NCBI RefSeq assembly: GCF_042684265.1
Contig: NZ_JBHULB010000006.1
Location: 124,001 to 188,000 of the forward strand
Origin: Croceitalea marina
GTDB lineage: Bacteria; Bacteroidota; Bacteroidia; Flavobacteriales; Flavobacteriaceae
Reading direction: 5' to 3'
DNA: 64,000 nt
Shown here: one piece after another, positions 26,744 through 36,371 of the stretch
How the letters are laid out: every line of letters starts with the position of its first letter
How positions within the stretch are numbered: position 1 is the stretch's first letter
The notes under the pieces: model-generated
The model's input: the letters and a program-made list of their open reading frames with translations, nothing else
What the model was told of the DNA's origin: nothing
Database searches by the model: none
Program-made: the position numbers and the translations under genes

Positions 26744-29700
26744 CTAATCATCTGATTCTTCGACCGGAATTAAATTATCATCAGGTATACGATCAATCAT
26801 TTTGTTATAGGGGTCTATTCCCGCTTTTACAGGCAGTTTCTTTGTTATAAACGTATATGAAGAAGTACCCGGGGTAACCCATGCTTTTCTCAATGCTAAA
26901 GGCCGTTTTACGGTTAAACCTTTTGCATTGGTCGTATCTGATTCAAAAACAGCAACTTCTAAATAGTTAGGTTTATCTGGCGATTCTAAAGTTTTTCCAA
27001 GACCGTCAAAATAGGTTTTGCTACTCTCTACATCTATGCGAACCTCATAGGTATCATCATCTTTCTTTTTATATGTTGCACTTGTAGTCTTATTAGAATA
27101 CAGTGTTATTTTCTCAAAACTATCTTCTAAATAATACTGTAAACTATCAGGCGTTGCCTTTTTCATATAATCATACCATTCATGTGTGGTGGTAAAAGGG
27201 GCCTTTGGCCTAAAACGAGCGGCCTCTGTATAGGCCTTAAACTCCCTATTCAAATTATCTTCTCCTATCAAATCTTGTAAGGCGTATAAAATTAAACCTC
27301 CTTTACGATACCAAACGTAGGACTGGGTATCATTATCCAAAAGTGTTTTTTCAAATTTTCCCTCATTGGCCCTACCTCGCAAGTAACGGTCTAACTCTTC
27401 CTTCAAAAAACGTTGCATAGCATCTACGCCATACTCTTTCTTCATTACCATTAACGAAGAGTATTCTGCCATCGTTTCAGAAATTTGATTGGCTCCTCGG
27501 GTCGCCGATGGTGTTATTTGATGACCCCACCATTGATGGGCTACCTCATGCGAAGTAACGGTAAATACATAGTCCAAATTATTAGGGTCACTAAAGTCAC
27601 CAACCCAGCCAAAACTTTCTGCGAAAGGCACGGTATTGGGAAAACTCTGTGCAAAAGTGCTATACCTTGGAAACTCTAAAATACGTATCTGACGATACTG
27701 ATAAGGACCATAGTTTTCAGTGAAATAATCCATGGACTTTTTAACTCCGTTTACGAAACGATCTAAGTTATAGGTATGCGAAGGGTGATGGAAAATTTCA
27801 ATATTTACCTGCTCACCTCTTTTACCTGTCCAAACCTCTCGGTGCACCGCATATGCCGCAGATGATATGTTATAAAAGAAATCAAGTTCGCCCTCCATTT
27901 TGTATGTGAAGTATTTTCTTCCATCTTGCTCCCATTCTTTTTGTAAATATCCTGGAAGGATTGCAATTTGATCAGGAGCTGTACTTACAGTGCCTTCAAA
28001 AGTGATATAATCTGCATCATCATTAAACAGCAAATTACTAGTACCCCACTCATCTGTCTGTTCTGGGAGCTGATAATCTTTAACGGGCAATTCGTATTTT
28101 TTACGGTCTTGATCACTTGATAATTCTCCTTGACTACTATACCCAAAAGAAGGGAAAAATCCATCATTTAAAAAAGTTCCATTATATACAATAGAAGAAC
28201 CTGAACCTTCATTGGGAAATCCTTTATATCCGGAAGAAACAGCCAATTTCATTGTTAGGGTATCGCCCGGTGCCATTGGTGTATCAAAAGCATAAATTTT
28301 ATACCCATAATCTGCATATTCCTTATCCAATTTAGGTTCTTTACCTTCTATTAAAAATTGTGTGACCTCTTTTTTCAATAAGCCCTCAGCACCCCAATTT
28401 AAATGAAGCTTATCGATGGTCTCATTGGTCTTGTTTACCATTGTCATCACTGTGCTAATATTTGCAGAACGTTCTTCGGGAATTAAATCTGCATTCAGTT
28501 TTACATCTATCACCTTCGGCTGAGCAATTTTATTGTATTGTCTTAAAGTCTTCTCGTAATTGGCTCTGCCTATAGTTGCCTCATCGTCCGTTCTGTAATT
28601 ATTTATTGTTCTTGTATTCTTGTTTATAAAGATTCCTGTACCGATAAAAACAGCGAGCAATATTACTAAGGCACCAATTGATTTTGAATTTAAACGACTT
28701 TTAGCCAGGCTCCATCTTGCTTTTCTTCCAGAATCCGTACCCCTTTTCCAAAATAAATAACCAATAACCGTTAAAATACCCCCACATGCCAACCAATACG
28801 TTTTAAACCATAACAGAGCCTTCCCAAAATGACCAAAACCGTTCATATCACTAACGGTATAGCCTGGAGCGTAACTGTACAAGTATAGGTTATTATCAAT
28901 ATCGGCCATGGCATTAAGTCCAAATAATACAGTCCAAATAGCGATGGCGACCACATGGCCCAAAAACTTCTTGGTAACTATAGAATGAACAAAAAAGGCC
29001 AACATCACAAAACTGATGTATTTCGGAAATTCAAAAAGGTATAAATCGGTAAAGTATTTATCAAACTCAAAATTGAAGTACCCTTTCAGAACCTGATTTA
29101 GAACCCCACTGACCAAAATCATATTGACCAAAATAAAGCTCACCATTACCAAAGCAAGGAATTTTGAACCGTATACAATTCGGTTAGGAATTGGCAATGA
29201 CCCAAAAATCTGATCGTAATTCACACCCCTTTCACGATGCAAAACCTCACCGGTCATAAATACAATAAGTATAAAAATCAAAATGATGTACGTGAAGTTT
29301 TTCACCTCTAACATGTAATAGGTCAAAGGCAAAGAAGGGGTTCCATAAATTGGCGCACCGAACCAACCGTCAAAAAACAAAAAGGCCACCGCCGCTATAA
29401 AAATAGCTTTGAAGAAGTTATCTGAAATTATATTCTTAAACTCCATAAAGGCAAGCTTAAAAAGCAACTTTATGTTTAAACTGCTCGAGAAGGCCTTGGC
29501 TACCGATGGAATTTTAGTCAATGCGGCGCTACTCTTAACCTCATCTGCAACCAGTTTTTTCTTTTTACTGCTAAAGTTCTTGTTTAAAAAGGATTGAAAA
29601 TCAAATTTAAATAGTGTAAATAAAAACAAGGCTACGCCTATACCAACCCATAACAAACGATTCCATAATAACATTCCCTCAAAAGGAATCAGTCGGGTAT

Positions 29701-30388
29701 TCTGCTCTTCAGGAGTCCAATATTGAATAATATTATTAAGACTTGTAAAACCAAAAGGATCTAACAAGCTGGTCAATGTTTTATTTTCAATGTCTTGCGT
29801 AAGTGTTAAGGTTACCAGATAGGTAATAAACAATATGGCACCCCCGGCATAGGCCAACATCACCCGTTTTGTTAAACTTACCAAAGCAAAAAAGATACAA
29901 CCAGCAAAAAATAGGTTTGTCCAATAAACGGTTATTGTAGGTTGTATATAATGCCATAGATTAAGAAAGGTATAGCGGTCTGCCTCTACATATCCGGCAT
30001 ACGGCCCAATTAAAGCCCCAACAATAAGACCAATATGCAAGCCCATACTCACTAAAAATAGCGTACTCATAGAACCAAAGAAGCGACCCAGTATATATCC
30101 TTTTTCCGTAATGGGGTAAGAAAAGAAGTAGTTCTCGGTTTTGTGTTCAATATCTCTATATACAGGTACCCCCATTATCGCACTTGCAATCATAATCGCA
30201 AAAATACTTATGGTAGCGAGTGTCGTTGCAATTGCAACCGGAGCATTCACAAACACCTTTTCGGATGCCGGACCATTATCACCTATAGCCACAAAAAGCC
30301 CAAATAATAACAGTATACCAAAGTAAGCCCAAGTGGCTGGTCTTTTTAAACGGTACTTAATTTCGAATAAGAATATTTCTTTAAACAT
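26744..30388 (-). CDS. ABC-2 permease fused to M1-family aminopeptidase
   Basis: A 1214-residue fusion. Residues 1 to about 590 are an ABC-2-type membrane region with two sets of about six helices; a large extracytoplasmic region from about 620 ends in an M1 gluzincin peptidase domain with the zinc motif HEVAHQWWGH (about residue 945) and the downstream acidic ligand in SETMAEYSS. The ATPase for the permease is encoded 31 nt upstream on the same strand, so the pair can make a full transporter whose membrane subunit carries its own peptidase. Such fusions are known in Bacteroidota but their substrate is not established. A peptide-processing exporter is a fair inference. Full length, no frameshift. 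Confidence 0.93.
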   Translation of the reverse strand: MFKEIFLFEIKYRLKRPATWAYFGILLLFGLFVAIGDNGPASEKVFVNAPVAIATTLATISIFAIMIASAIMGVPVYRDIEHKTENYFFSYPITEKGYILGRFFGSMSTLFLVSMGLHIGLIVGALIGPYAGYVEADRYTFLNLWHYIQPTITVYWTNLFFAGCIFFALVSLTKRVMLAYAGGAILFITYLVTLTLTQDIENKTLTSLLDPFGFTSLNNIIQYWTPEEQNTRLIPFEGMLLWNRLLWVGIGVALFLFTLFKFDFQSFLNKNFSSKKKKLVADEVKSSAALTKIPSVAKAFSSSLNIKLLFKLAFMEFKNIISDNFFKAIFIAAVAFLFFDGWFGAPIYGTPSLPLTYYMLEVKNFTYIILIFILIVFMTGEVLHRERGVNYDQIFGSLPIPNRIVYGSKFLALVMVSFILVNMILVSGVLNQVLKGYFNFEFDKYFTDLYLFEFPKYISFVMLAFFVHSIVTKKFLGHVVAIAIWTVLFGLNAMADIDNNLYLYSYAPGYTVSDMNGFGHFGKALLWFKTYWLACGGILTVIGYLFWKRGTDSGRKARWSLAKSRLNSKSIGALVILLAVFIGTGIFINKNTRTINNYRTDDEATIGRANYEKTLRQYNKIAQPKVIDVKLNADLIPEERSANISTVMTMVNKTNETIDKLHLNWGAEGLLKKEVTQFLIEGKEPKLDKEYADYGYKIYAFDTPMAPGDTLTMKLAVSSGYKGFPNEGSGSSIVYNGTFLNDGFFPSFGYSSQGELSSDQDRKKYELPVKDYQLPEQTDEWGTSNLLFNDDADYITFEGTVSTAPDQIAILPGYLQKEWEQDGRKYFTYKMEGELDFFYNISSAAYAVHREVWTGKRGEQVNIEIFHHPSHTYNLDRFVNGVKKSMDYFTENYGPYQYRQIRILEFPRYSTFAQSFPNTVPFAESFGWVGDFSDPNNLDYVFTVTSHEVAHQWWGHQITPSATRGANQISETMAEYSSLMVMKKEYGVDAMQRFLKEELDRYLRGRANEGKFEKTLLDNDTQSYVWYRKGGLILYALQDLIGEDNLNREFKAYTEAARFRPKAPFTTTHEWYDYMKKATPDSLQYYLEDSFEKITLYSNKTTSATYKKKDDDTYEVRIDVESSKTYFDGLGKTLESPDKPNYLEVAVFESDTTNAKGLTVKRPLALRKAWVTPGTSSYTFITKKLPVKAGIDPYNKMIDRIPDDNLIPVEESDD

Positions 30389-30419
30389 AATTGTAAAATT
30401 TTAATGATTAGTAAAACAA

Positions 30420-31307
30420 TTATGCAGAAATAGTTTCCATACGCGAGGTAATCTCAGCGAAGTAAACATCTTCTAAATTAGCATCGCTAGCTTCGAAAGA
30501 AGCATCGGGTTGGTTATCACTTAAAACATGTATTACAGTTTTACCGGCTTTTAAGTGTGTAGAGATAACCTGAAGATCTGACTGATACGATTCAAGTTCA
30601 GACTTTTCAATGGCCTTTTTCCAGACCCTACCTTTTACCGCTTGGGTCAATTCGGCCGGGTTACCTTTTGCGACCACTTCACCAAGGCAAATAATGGCCA
30701 TATTATTACATAGATTAGAAATGTCTTCAACAATATGTGTCGATAGAATAACGATAGTATTTTCTCCTATCTCGCTTAATAGATTATGAAAACGCACACG
30801 CTCCGCAGGGTCGAGACCTGCTGTGGGCTCATCCACAATAATCAATCTAGGATCTCCAATAAGTGCTTGCGCAATGCCAAAGCGCTGTTTCATACCACCG
30901 GAATAGGTACCCAAACTTTTATTACGCACATGCCAAAGATTCGTTTTTGTCAATAAAGACTCTACCAAATCTTTGCGCTCACCTTTGCTTGAAACACCTT
31001 TTAGCGAAGCAATATGATTAAGCATATTATACGAGCTCACTTTTGGATAAACGCCAAATTCTTGGGGTAGGTAGCCTAATATTTCACGAACTTTCTCCTT
31101 GTCTTTTAAAACATCGATTTCACCTAAGGTTACCGCACCCTCGTCTGCTTGTTGCAAGGTTGCTAAAGTGCGCATGAGCGACGATTTACCTGCCCCATTT
31201 GGCCCGAGAAGACCAAACATGCCCCTAGGTATGGTTAGATTGACATTTTTTAAGGCCTGTACACCGTTAGAATACGTTTTACTCAAGTTTTCAATTTGTA
31301 AATCCAT
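30420..31307 (-). CDS. ABC transporter ATP-binding protein (partner of the M1-fusion permease)
   Basis: A 295-residue ATPase: Walker A GPNGAGKSS (about 35-43), Q-loop LGYLPQEFGVYPKVSS, signature YSGGMKQR, Walker B LIIVDEPTAGLDP, and switch His in ILSTHIVEDIS. The C-terminal region (from about 215) is the extra domain common in ABC-2 exporters. It is the first gene of a two-gene operon with the permease-peptidase fusion. The 213-bp upstream region contains two short inverted repeats, which may regulate it. Confidence 0.94.
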   Translation of the reverse strand: MDLQIENLSKTYSNGVQALKNVNLTIPRGMFGLLGPNGAGKSSLMRTLATLQQADEGAVTLGEIDVLKDKEKVREILGYLPQEFGVYPKVSSYNMLNHIASLKGVSSKGERKDLVESLLTKTNLWHVRNKSLGTYSGGMKQRFGIAQALIGDPRLIIVDEPTAGLDPAERVRFHNLLSEIGENTIVILSTHIVEDISNLCNNMAIICLGEVVAKGNPAELTQAVKGRVWKKAIEKSELESYQSDLQVISTHLKAGKTVIHVLSDNQPDASFEASDANLEDVYFAEITSRMETISA

Positions 31308-31520
31308 TTGCGAAGATTAGTTGGTTTAGTTAAATGATTCTATTTATCGTCGGTTATAAACGACAACAGCACTGCTGTTTCAATGAGACTATATCTCATC
31401 AAACTTGTTACAAAAAGTAGTACTTTTTATTTGGATGAACTAAAACACGCAAGTATACATGCGTTGAAATTAAAACTGTAGATAAAACTTTGACCTATAA
31501 ATTCTGAAGCTAAAAAATTC
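31308..31520. promoter_or_regulatory. Intergenic region between guaB and the ABC operon, with inverted repeats
   Basis: Contains AACAGCA-C-TGCTGTT (31365-31379), a perfect 15-nt dyad 58 nt upstream of the ABC start, next to GTCG/CGAC arms around an 8-nt spacer (31349-31364). Nearer guaB is AAAAAGTA-G-TACTTTTT (31412-31428), an A/T-only dyad that could be a weak guaB terminator. No exact TAnnTTTG box was found. Regulatory roles are inference. Confidence 0.35.
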
Positions 31521-32993
31521 TTATCTACTATAATTAGGACTCTCTTTAGTAATAGTTACATCATGAGGATGGCTTTCATTAATACCGCTAGCGGTAATTT
31601 TAACAAAACGACCCGTTTCCTTTAAGGTTTCAATATCCTTTGCGCCGCAATAACCCATACCGGCACGTAAGCCCCCAACGAATTGATGAATACTTTCAAA
31701 CAAATCTCCTTTATAGGGTACACGACCTACAATACCTTCTGGAACCAATTTTTTGATATCATCTTCAACATCTTGAAAATAGCGGTCTTTACTACCTTGT
31801 TTCATCGCTTCAACAGAACCCATTCCGCGGTAGCTCTTAAATTTACGCCCTTCATAAATAATAGTTTCACCAGGCGACTCCTTGGTACCTGCCAATAAAG
31901 AACCTAACATGACAGTATCTGCTCCCGCAGCAATTGCTTTAGGAATGTCACCCGTGTATCTAATTCCTCCGTCCGCAATTACAGGGACGCTTGAACCTTT
32001 AATAGCCGCTGACACTTCTAAAACTGCAGAAAACTGTGGGAATCCAACTCCAGCCACAATTCTTGTAGTACAAATAGAACCTGGTCCGATACCTACTTTT
32101 ACCGCATCGGCACCAGCTTCAACTAAATATTTTGCAGCTTCACCGGTAGCAATGTTTCCTACAATCACATCAAGCTTGGGAAATTTACTTTTAACCTCTT
32201 TTAAAACAGATACCACACCTTTGGTGTGTCCATGTGCCGTATCTATAACAACGGCGTCTACACCGGCGTTTACCAGCGCTTCTGCCCTATCCACCGCATC
32301 TCTTGTAACTCCCAAAGCTGCAGCTACGCGAAGCCTTCCGTATTGGTCTTTATTAGCAATTGGTTTTTGGGTAAGTTTTGTTATATCCCTAAATGTAATA
32401 AGGCCTACCAATTTGTAATCTTTGTCTACAACTGGCAGCTTTTCAATTTTATGTTCTTGCAGAATATCCTCAGCTTCCGAAAGGGAAGTCCCTTCGCCTG
32501 CAGTTACAAGATTTTCTGAAGTCATTACTTCAGCTATTGGTCTTTCGTTATTCTTTTCAAAACGCAAATCACGATTGGTCACAATACCAATCAATTTTCC
32601 TGAGTCATCAACTATAGGAATTCCACCGATACTATGCTCTTTCATATTGGCCTTTGCATCAATAACCTTAGAGTTTAAAGGCATTGTGACAGGATCCATT
32701 ATCATACCGCTTTCAGCACGTTTTACTTTACGTACTTTCAAGGCTTGCTCCTCTATAGTCATATTCTTGTGCAAAACCCCAATACCCCCCTCTTGGGCAA
32801 TTGCAATTGCCATTTTAGATTCTGTCACGGTATCCATAGCAGCGGATACAATAGGAACATTAATGGTAATATTTCGCGTAAATTTAGACTTGATACTTAC
32901 TTCTCTTGGCAGCACCTCAGAAAAAGCTGGCACTAAAAGAACATCGTCATAAGTAAGGCCTTCGCCAAGAATTTTGTTTAGGTGGGCTTCCAT
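31521..32993 (-). CDS. guaB: IMP dehydrogenase
   Basis: GuaB oxidises IMP to XMP with NAD, the committed step of GMP synthesis. The 490-residue enzyme has the TIM barrel interrupted by two CBS domains (about 95-210; MKEHSIGGIPIVDDSGKLIGIVTNRD and HKIEKLPVVD), the catalytic loop GIGPGSICTTR with Cys at 308, the phosphate-binding ADGGIRYTGD, and the mobile flap region beginning YRGMGSVEAM. The start MEAHLNKILGEGLTYDDVLL is the family norm. It has its own promoter box 24 nt upstream. Long open frames on the opposite strand are shadows of this codon pattern. Confidence 0.98.
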   Translation of the reverse strand: MEAHLNKILGEGLTYDDVLLVPAFSEVLPREVSIKSKFTRNITINVPIVSAAMDTVTESKMAIAIAQEGGIGVLHKNMTIEEQALKVRKVKRAESGMIMDPVTMPLNSKVIDAKANMKEHSIGGIPIVDDSGKLIGIVTNRDLRFEKNNERPIAEVMTSENLVTAGEGTSLSEAEDILQEHKIEKLPVVDKDYKLVGLITFRDITKLTQKPIANKDQYGRLRVAAALGVTRDAVDRAEALVNAGVDAVVIDTAHGHTKGVVSVLKEVKSKFPKLDVIVGNIATGEAAKYLVEAGADAVKVGIGPGSICTTRIVAGVGFPQFSAVLEVSAAIKGSSVPVIADGGIRYTGDIPKAIAAGADTVMLGSLLAGTKESPGETIIYEGRKFKSYRGMGSVEAMKQGSKDRYFQDVEDDIKKLVPEGIVGRVPYKGDLFESIHQFVGGLRAGMGYCGAKDIETLKETGRFVKITASGINESHPHDVTITKESPNYSR

Positions 32994-33016
32994 TGCAATT
33001 ACGGATTAATTGCGTG

Positions 33017-33052
33017 CAAAGATACTGTTTTTTACTTAGGTGGTTTTATCAA
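33017..33052 (-). promoter_or_regulatory. Promoter of guaB
   Basis: Minus-strand TATCTTTG (33024-33017) is an exact TAnnTTTG box 23 nt before the start codon; a TTG at 33052-33050 lies 25 nt upstream of it, slightly longer than the usual spacing. Confidence 0.5.
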
Positions 33053-33154
33053 AAATTTGAACCAGTGTTAAAGCCCAGTATGTTAAATTTTTGATGTAAC
33101 CCATTGGGAATGAAAACTTAAAATATTCTTATTTTTATTTATTCTAAATAAGCT

Positions 33155-33184
33155 TTGATTTTAGCTACTCCATTTTTACATTTG
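33155..33184 (+). promoter_or_regulatory. Promoter of the TonB-dependent receptor gene
   Basis: TTG (33155-33157) is followed after 19 nt by TACATTTG (33177-33184), both matching the Bacteroidota consensus. The ATG at 33219 lies 34 nt downstream. Confidence 0.65.
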
Positions 33185-33218
33185 CCTTGTTATTTTAAAT
33201 CAGTCTAAATAAATAGTG

Positions 33219-35438
33219 ATGCCAAAAAAGTTATTTTTACCTACATTCTTTATCGCCTTTTCATTGTTTTCACAACAGAATATTCCACAAAAAATTGATT
33301 CCATCCGTTTAAACGAAGTGGTTCTTTCAGCTAAGGTTATTCTTGGAAGTAAGTTTGAAGCAAAGAATAGAACAGGTTCTGCGTATTATATTTCTCCTGA
33401 AGAGATTAAAAGATTTAATTACACAGATGTCAATAGAACCCTAAGAAGTGTACCCGGGGTAAATGTTTATGAAGAAGATGGTTTTGGATTAAGACCAAAC
33501 ATAAGCTTACGTGGCACTTCACCTGAAAGAAGTTCAAAGATTACATTAATGGAAGATGGTGTTTTAATTGCTCCCGCTCCATACAGTGCACCATCCGCAT
33601 ATTATTTTCCAACAATCGCCAGAATGCAAGCCGTGGAAGTACTTAAGGGAAGTAGTCAAGTGCAATATGGCCCCTATACTACTGGGGGAGCGATAAACAT
33701 GCTATCAACCGAAGTGCCTGAAGACTTTGGCATTTTCTTAAATTCCAGTTATGGTAGCTTTCAGAGTGGCAGAATTCATGCCCAGCTTGGCGACAGCAAA
33801 AAGAATTTTGGTTACGCTATAGAATATCTGAATTATAATTCTAACGGGTTCAAACAATTGGATAACGGTGCAGATACCGGTTTTGACAAAAATGATTTGG
33901 TTGCAAAATTCAAGGTGAGAACCAACCCTGAGGCTAAATTAGGACAAGAATTCGAATTTAAATTTCAATATTCTGATGAAACCTCAGATGAAACCTACTT
34001 AGGGCTTACCCAAGAAGATTTTGAAAATACTCCTTTTAGAAGATATGCAGGTTCTCAAGTGGATCAAATGAATACAGAGCACCTACAATTCATGGGTACC
34101 CATATTCTTAAGTTCAATGATTATTTTAGAATAACCACCGTTGGATATATTAATGATTTTAGCAGAAATTGGTACAAATCTGACTTTATAACAATAAATG
34201 GCCAAAGAGAAGGAATAGGGACGGTATTCAATAACCCGGAAAACTTTGCCCCTTATATTGATCTTGTTAGAGGTAATACAGATAGCGGAGCAGATGATGC
34301 AATCAATGTTCGGGCCAATAACAGAAAGTATCTCTCAACAGGTGTGCAAACAAAACTTGACTATCATTGGACAGGGGAAAATACGTTTCATGATATAGAA
34401 GTAGGACTGCGATACCATTATGATGAAGAGGACCGTTTTCAATGGATTGATGATTACGGGATAACCAATGGTATAATGCAATTAACAAATGCGGGGATAC
34501 CTGGGACTAATGCCAATAGAATTAGTGATGCTACCGCTTTTTCATCGTACGCGCTGTACAAGTTAAAATATAAGAACCTTACCTTGACGCCAGGTATTAG
34601 ATATGAGAATATAAATCTTGGCAGGAGGAATTTTGGAAATAACGATGTTGAACGAACTGGTATCGACCTTTCGGAACGTGAAAACAAAGTTGACGTTTTT
34701 ATACCCGGTATGGGTTTCAATTATAATTTCGAAAATATTTCGCTCTTTGGAGGAGTTCACAAAGGTTTTTCTCCGCCAAGCAATCAAGTGGGGGAACAAC
34801 CTGAGGAAAGTGTAAACTATGAATTAGGCACGCGTTTTACATATGGTGGTTTAACCGGTGAAATCGTAGGTTTTTATAATGATTATAGCAACTTACTTGG
34901 AAGCGATTTGGCGGCTACCGGAGGCACAGGATCTTTAGATCAGTTCAATGCGGGAGAAGTAAAAGTACAAGGACTGGAAGTCCTTTTAAACTATAACCTG
35001 CTCCCAAATTCAGAAAATTTTGTTTTCCCATTGACAATTGGTTACACTTATACAGATACTGAATTTCTGAATAGTTTTGGTAGCGAAAATGATATTTGGG
35101 GTGAAGTAAATGCCGGCGATGAACTACCCTATCTTTCTAAACATCAATTAAACGCAACGCTTTCTTTTGTTCATGAAAAGTATGAGATAAACTTTAATGG
35201 TCGATTTAATGGCGCTTTTAGAACCCAAGCTGGTAGCGGAGCTATTCCAGAAAATGAAAAAGTCGATTCGAATCTAGTATTGGACTTAGGTGGCAAGTAC
35301 CGTTTAGGAAAACATATTGCCTTAACAGCGAATATGATGAACTTGCTAGATGAAACTTATGCCGTGGCAAGAGTACCTGCTGGACTTAGACCAGGAATGC
35401 CTTTTGGCTTTTTTGGAGGATTAGAATTAAGGTATTAG
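33219..35438 (+). CDS. TonB-dependent outer-membrane receptor, FecA-like
   Basis: A 739-residue outer-membrane receptor that takes up a chelate or other ligand using TonB energy. Signal peptide ends near FSLFSQQ; the plug domain (about 45-165) has YTDVNRTLRSVPGVNVYEEDGFGLRPN, then RGTSPERSSKITLMEDGV and APAPYSAPSAYYFP, closely like ferric citrate receptors (FecA). The 22-strand barrel ends with aromatic GFFGGLELRY. No N-terminal carboxypeptidase-regulatory or signalling domain is seen, so it is a plain uptake receptor. ATG 33219 is preferred to the GTG directly before it. Iron-chelate import is likely but the ligand is inferred. A terminator follows. Confidence 0.92.
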   Translation: MPKKLFLPTFFIAFSLFSQQNIPQKIDSIRLNEVVLSAKVILGSKFEAKNRTGSAYYISPEEIKRFNYTDVNRTLRSVPGVNVYEEDGFGLRPNISLRGTSPERSSKITLMEDGVLIAPAPYSAPSAYYFPTIARMQAVEVLKGSSQVQYGPYTTGGAINMLSTEVPEDFGIFLNSSYGSFQSGRIHAQLGDSKKNFGYAIEYLNYNSNGFKQLDNGADTGFDKNDLVAKFKVRTNPEAKLGQEFEFKFQYSDETSDETYLGLTQEDFENTPFRRYAGSQVDQMNTEHLQFMGTHILKFNDYFRITTVGYINDFSRNWYKSDFITINGQREGIGTVFNNPENFAPYIDLVRGNTDSGADDAINVRANNRKYLSTGVQTKLDYHWTGENTFHDIEVGLRYHYDEEDRFQWIDDYGITNGIMQLTNAGIPGTNANRISDATAFSSYALYKLKYKNLTLTPGIRYENINLGRRNFGNNDVERTGIDLSERENKVDVFIPGMGFNYNFENISLFGGVHKGFSPPSNQVGEQPEESVNYELGTRFTYGGLTGEIVGFYNDYSNLLGSDLAATGGTGSLDQFNAGEVKVQGLEVLLNYNLLPNSENFVFPLTIGYTYTDTEFLNSFGSENDIWGEVNAGDELPYLSKHQLNATLSFVHEKYEINFNGRFNGAFRTQAGSGAIPENEKVDSNLVLDLGGKYRLGKHIALTANMMNLLDETYAVARVPAGLRPGMPFGFFGGLELRY

Positions 35439-35463
35439 ATAAATAATAGATATTATGATTTGG

Positions 35464-35490
35464 AACGCCCGACTTTCGTTGGGCGTTTTT
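35464..35490 (+). terminator. Terminator after the TonB-dependent receptor
   Basis: AACGCCCGAC (35464-35473), loop TTTC, and GTTGGGCGTT (35478-35487) form a 10-bp stem with one G-T pair, followed by T. Its tail touches the end of the convergent gene. Confidence 0.88.
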
Positions 35491-36352
35491 AGTGGTAAGA
35501 AGAAAAAAGTTCTGTTGCCTTGTTATAAGCTGCCTCAAAAACCATAGCGTTTACATTGGAATCTGCTTTTTCTGCGGTAAAGTAAGATAACATACGCTCG
35601 GTAGGCATATTACCGGTCAATTCGTCTTTAGCCATAGGGCAGCCACCAAAACCTTGTATGGCCCCATCAAAACGCCTACACCCCGCTTTATAAGCAGCAT
35701 CAACTTTTTCGTGCCATTTTGTGGGTGTCGTATGCAAATGTGCCCCGAACTCGATTTCTGGGTATTTTGGTATAAGATTGGAAAAAAGATAATCTATGGT
35801 TTCTGGGTTTGAAGTACCCACGGTATCAGAAAGCGATAATATTTTTGCTCCCATCCCTGCAAGACGTTCTGTCCACTCCCCCACTATTTCAACGTTCCAA
35901 GGGTCACCATAGGGGTTTCCAAAACCCATTGAAATGTAAGTAACCACTTCTTTACCAGAGTTAGTAGCAATGTCTAAAATACTTTTAAGGGTTTCAACGG
36001 ACTGCTCAATAGTCTTGTGCGTGTTTCGCATTTGAAAGTTCTCAGAAATTGAAAAAGGGTAGCCCAAATAATCTATTTCTTTATGCTCGCTCGCATCCGC
36101 AGCACCTCTAACATTAGCGACAATCGCTAAAAGTTTGCTATTGGTTTTTGATAAATCCAACCTACTTAAAACCGCTGCCGTATCTATCATTTGAGGAATT
36201 GCCTTGGGCGAAACAAAACTTCCAAAATCTATAGTATCAAAACCACAGCCTAAGAGCGACTGAATATATTTGACCTTCCGTTCCGTTGGAATAAATGCCT
36301 TTATACCCTGCATGGCATCTCGTGGACATTCTATGAGTTTTACTTTTGACAT
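35489..36352 (-). CDS. Hydroxymethylglutaryl-CoA lyase
   Basis: A 287-residue HMGL-like TIM-barrel enzyme that cleaves HMG-CoA to acetoacetate and acetyl-CoA, in leucine catabolism. The opening KLIECPRDAMQGIKAFIPTERKV (catalytic Arg-Asp), VVTYISMGFGNPYGDPW, GAHLHTTPTKWHEK (metal-binding HxH) and the signature GFGGCPMAKDELTGNMPTE with its Cys are all seen. Slightly shorter than many HMGLs but complete. It follows the LysE-type gene by 19 nt on the same strand, so the two are likely cotranscribed. A related citramalate/HMGL-family reaction cannot be excluded, but the Cys signature favours HMG-CoA lyase. Confidence 0.92.
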   Translation of the reverse strand: MSKVKLIECPRDAMQGIKAFIPTERKVKYIQSLLGCGFDTIDFGSFVSPKAIPQMIDTAAVLSRLDLSKTNSKLLAIVANVRGAADASEHKEIDYLGYPFSISENFQMRNTHKTIEQSVETLKSILDIATNSGKEVVTYISMGFGNPYGDPWNVEIVGEWTERLAGMGAKILSLSDTVGTSNPETIDYLFSNLIPKYPEIEFGAHLHTTPTKWHEKVDAAYKAGCRRFDGAIQGFGGCPMAKDELTGNMPTERMLSYFTAEKADSNVNAMVFEAAYNKATELFSSYH

Positions 36353-36371
36353 TCTAATTTCAAAATTACCA

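Noticed and set aside
31882..32952. Long open frames (up to about 178 codons) on the plus strand opposite guaB
   Set aside because: They lie wholly inside a very well conserved gene, have no family features, and arise from codon bias in the opposite strand.
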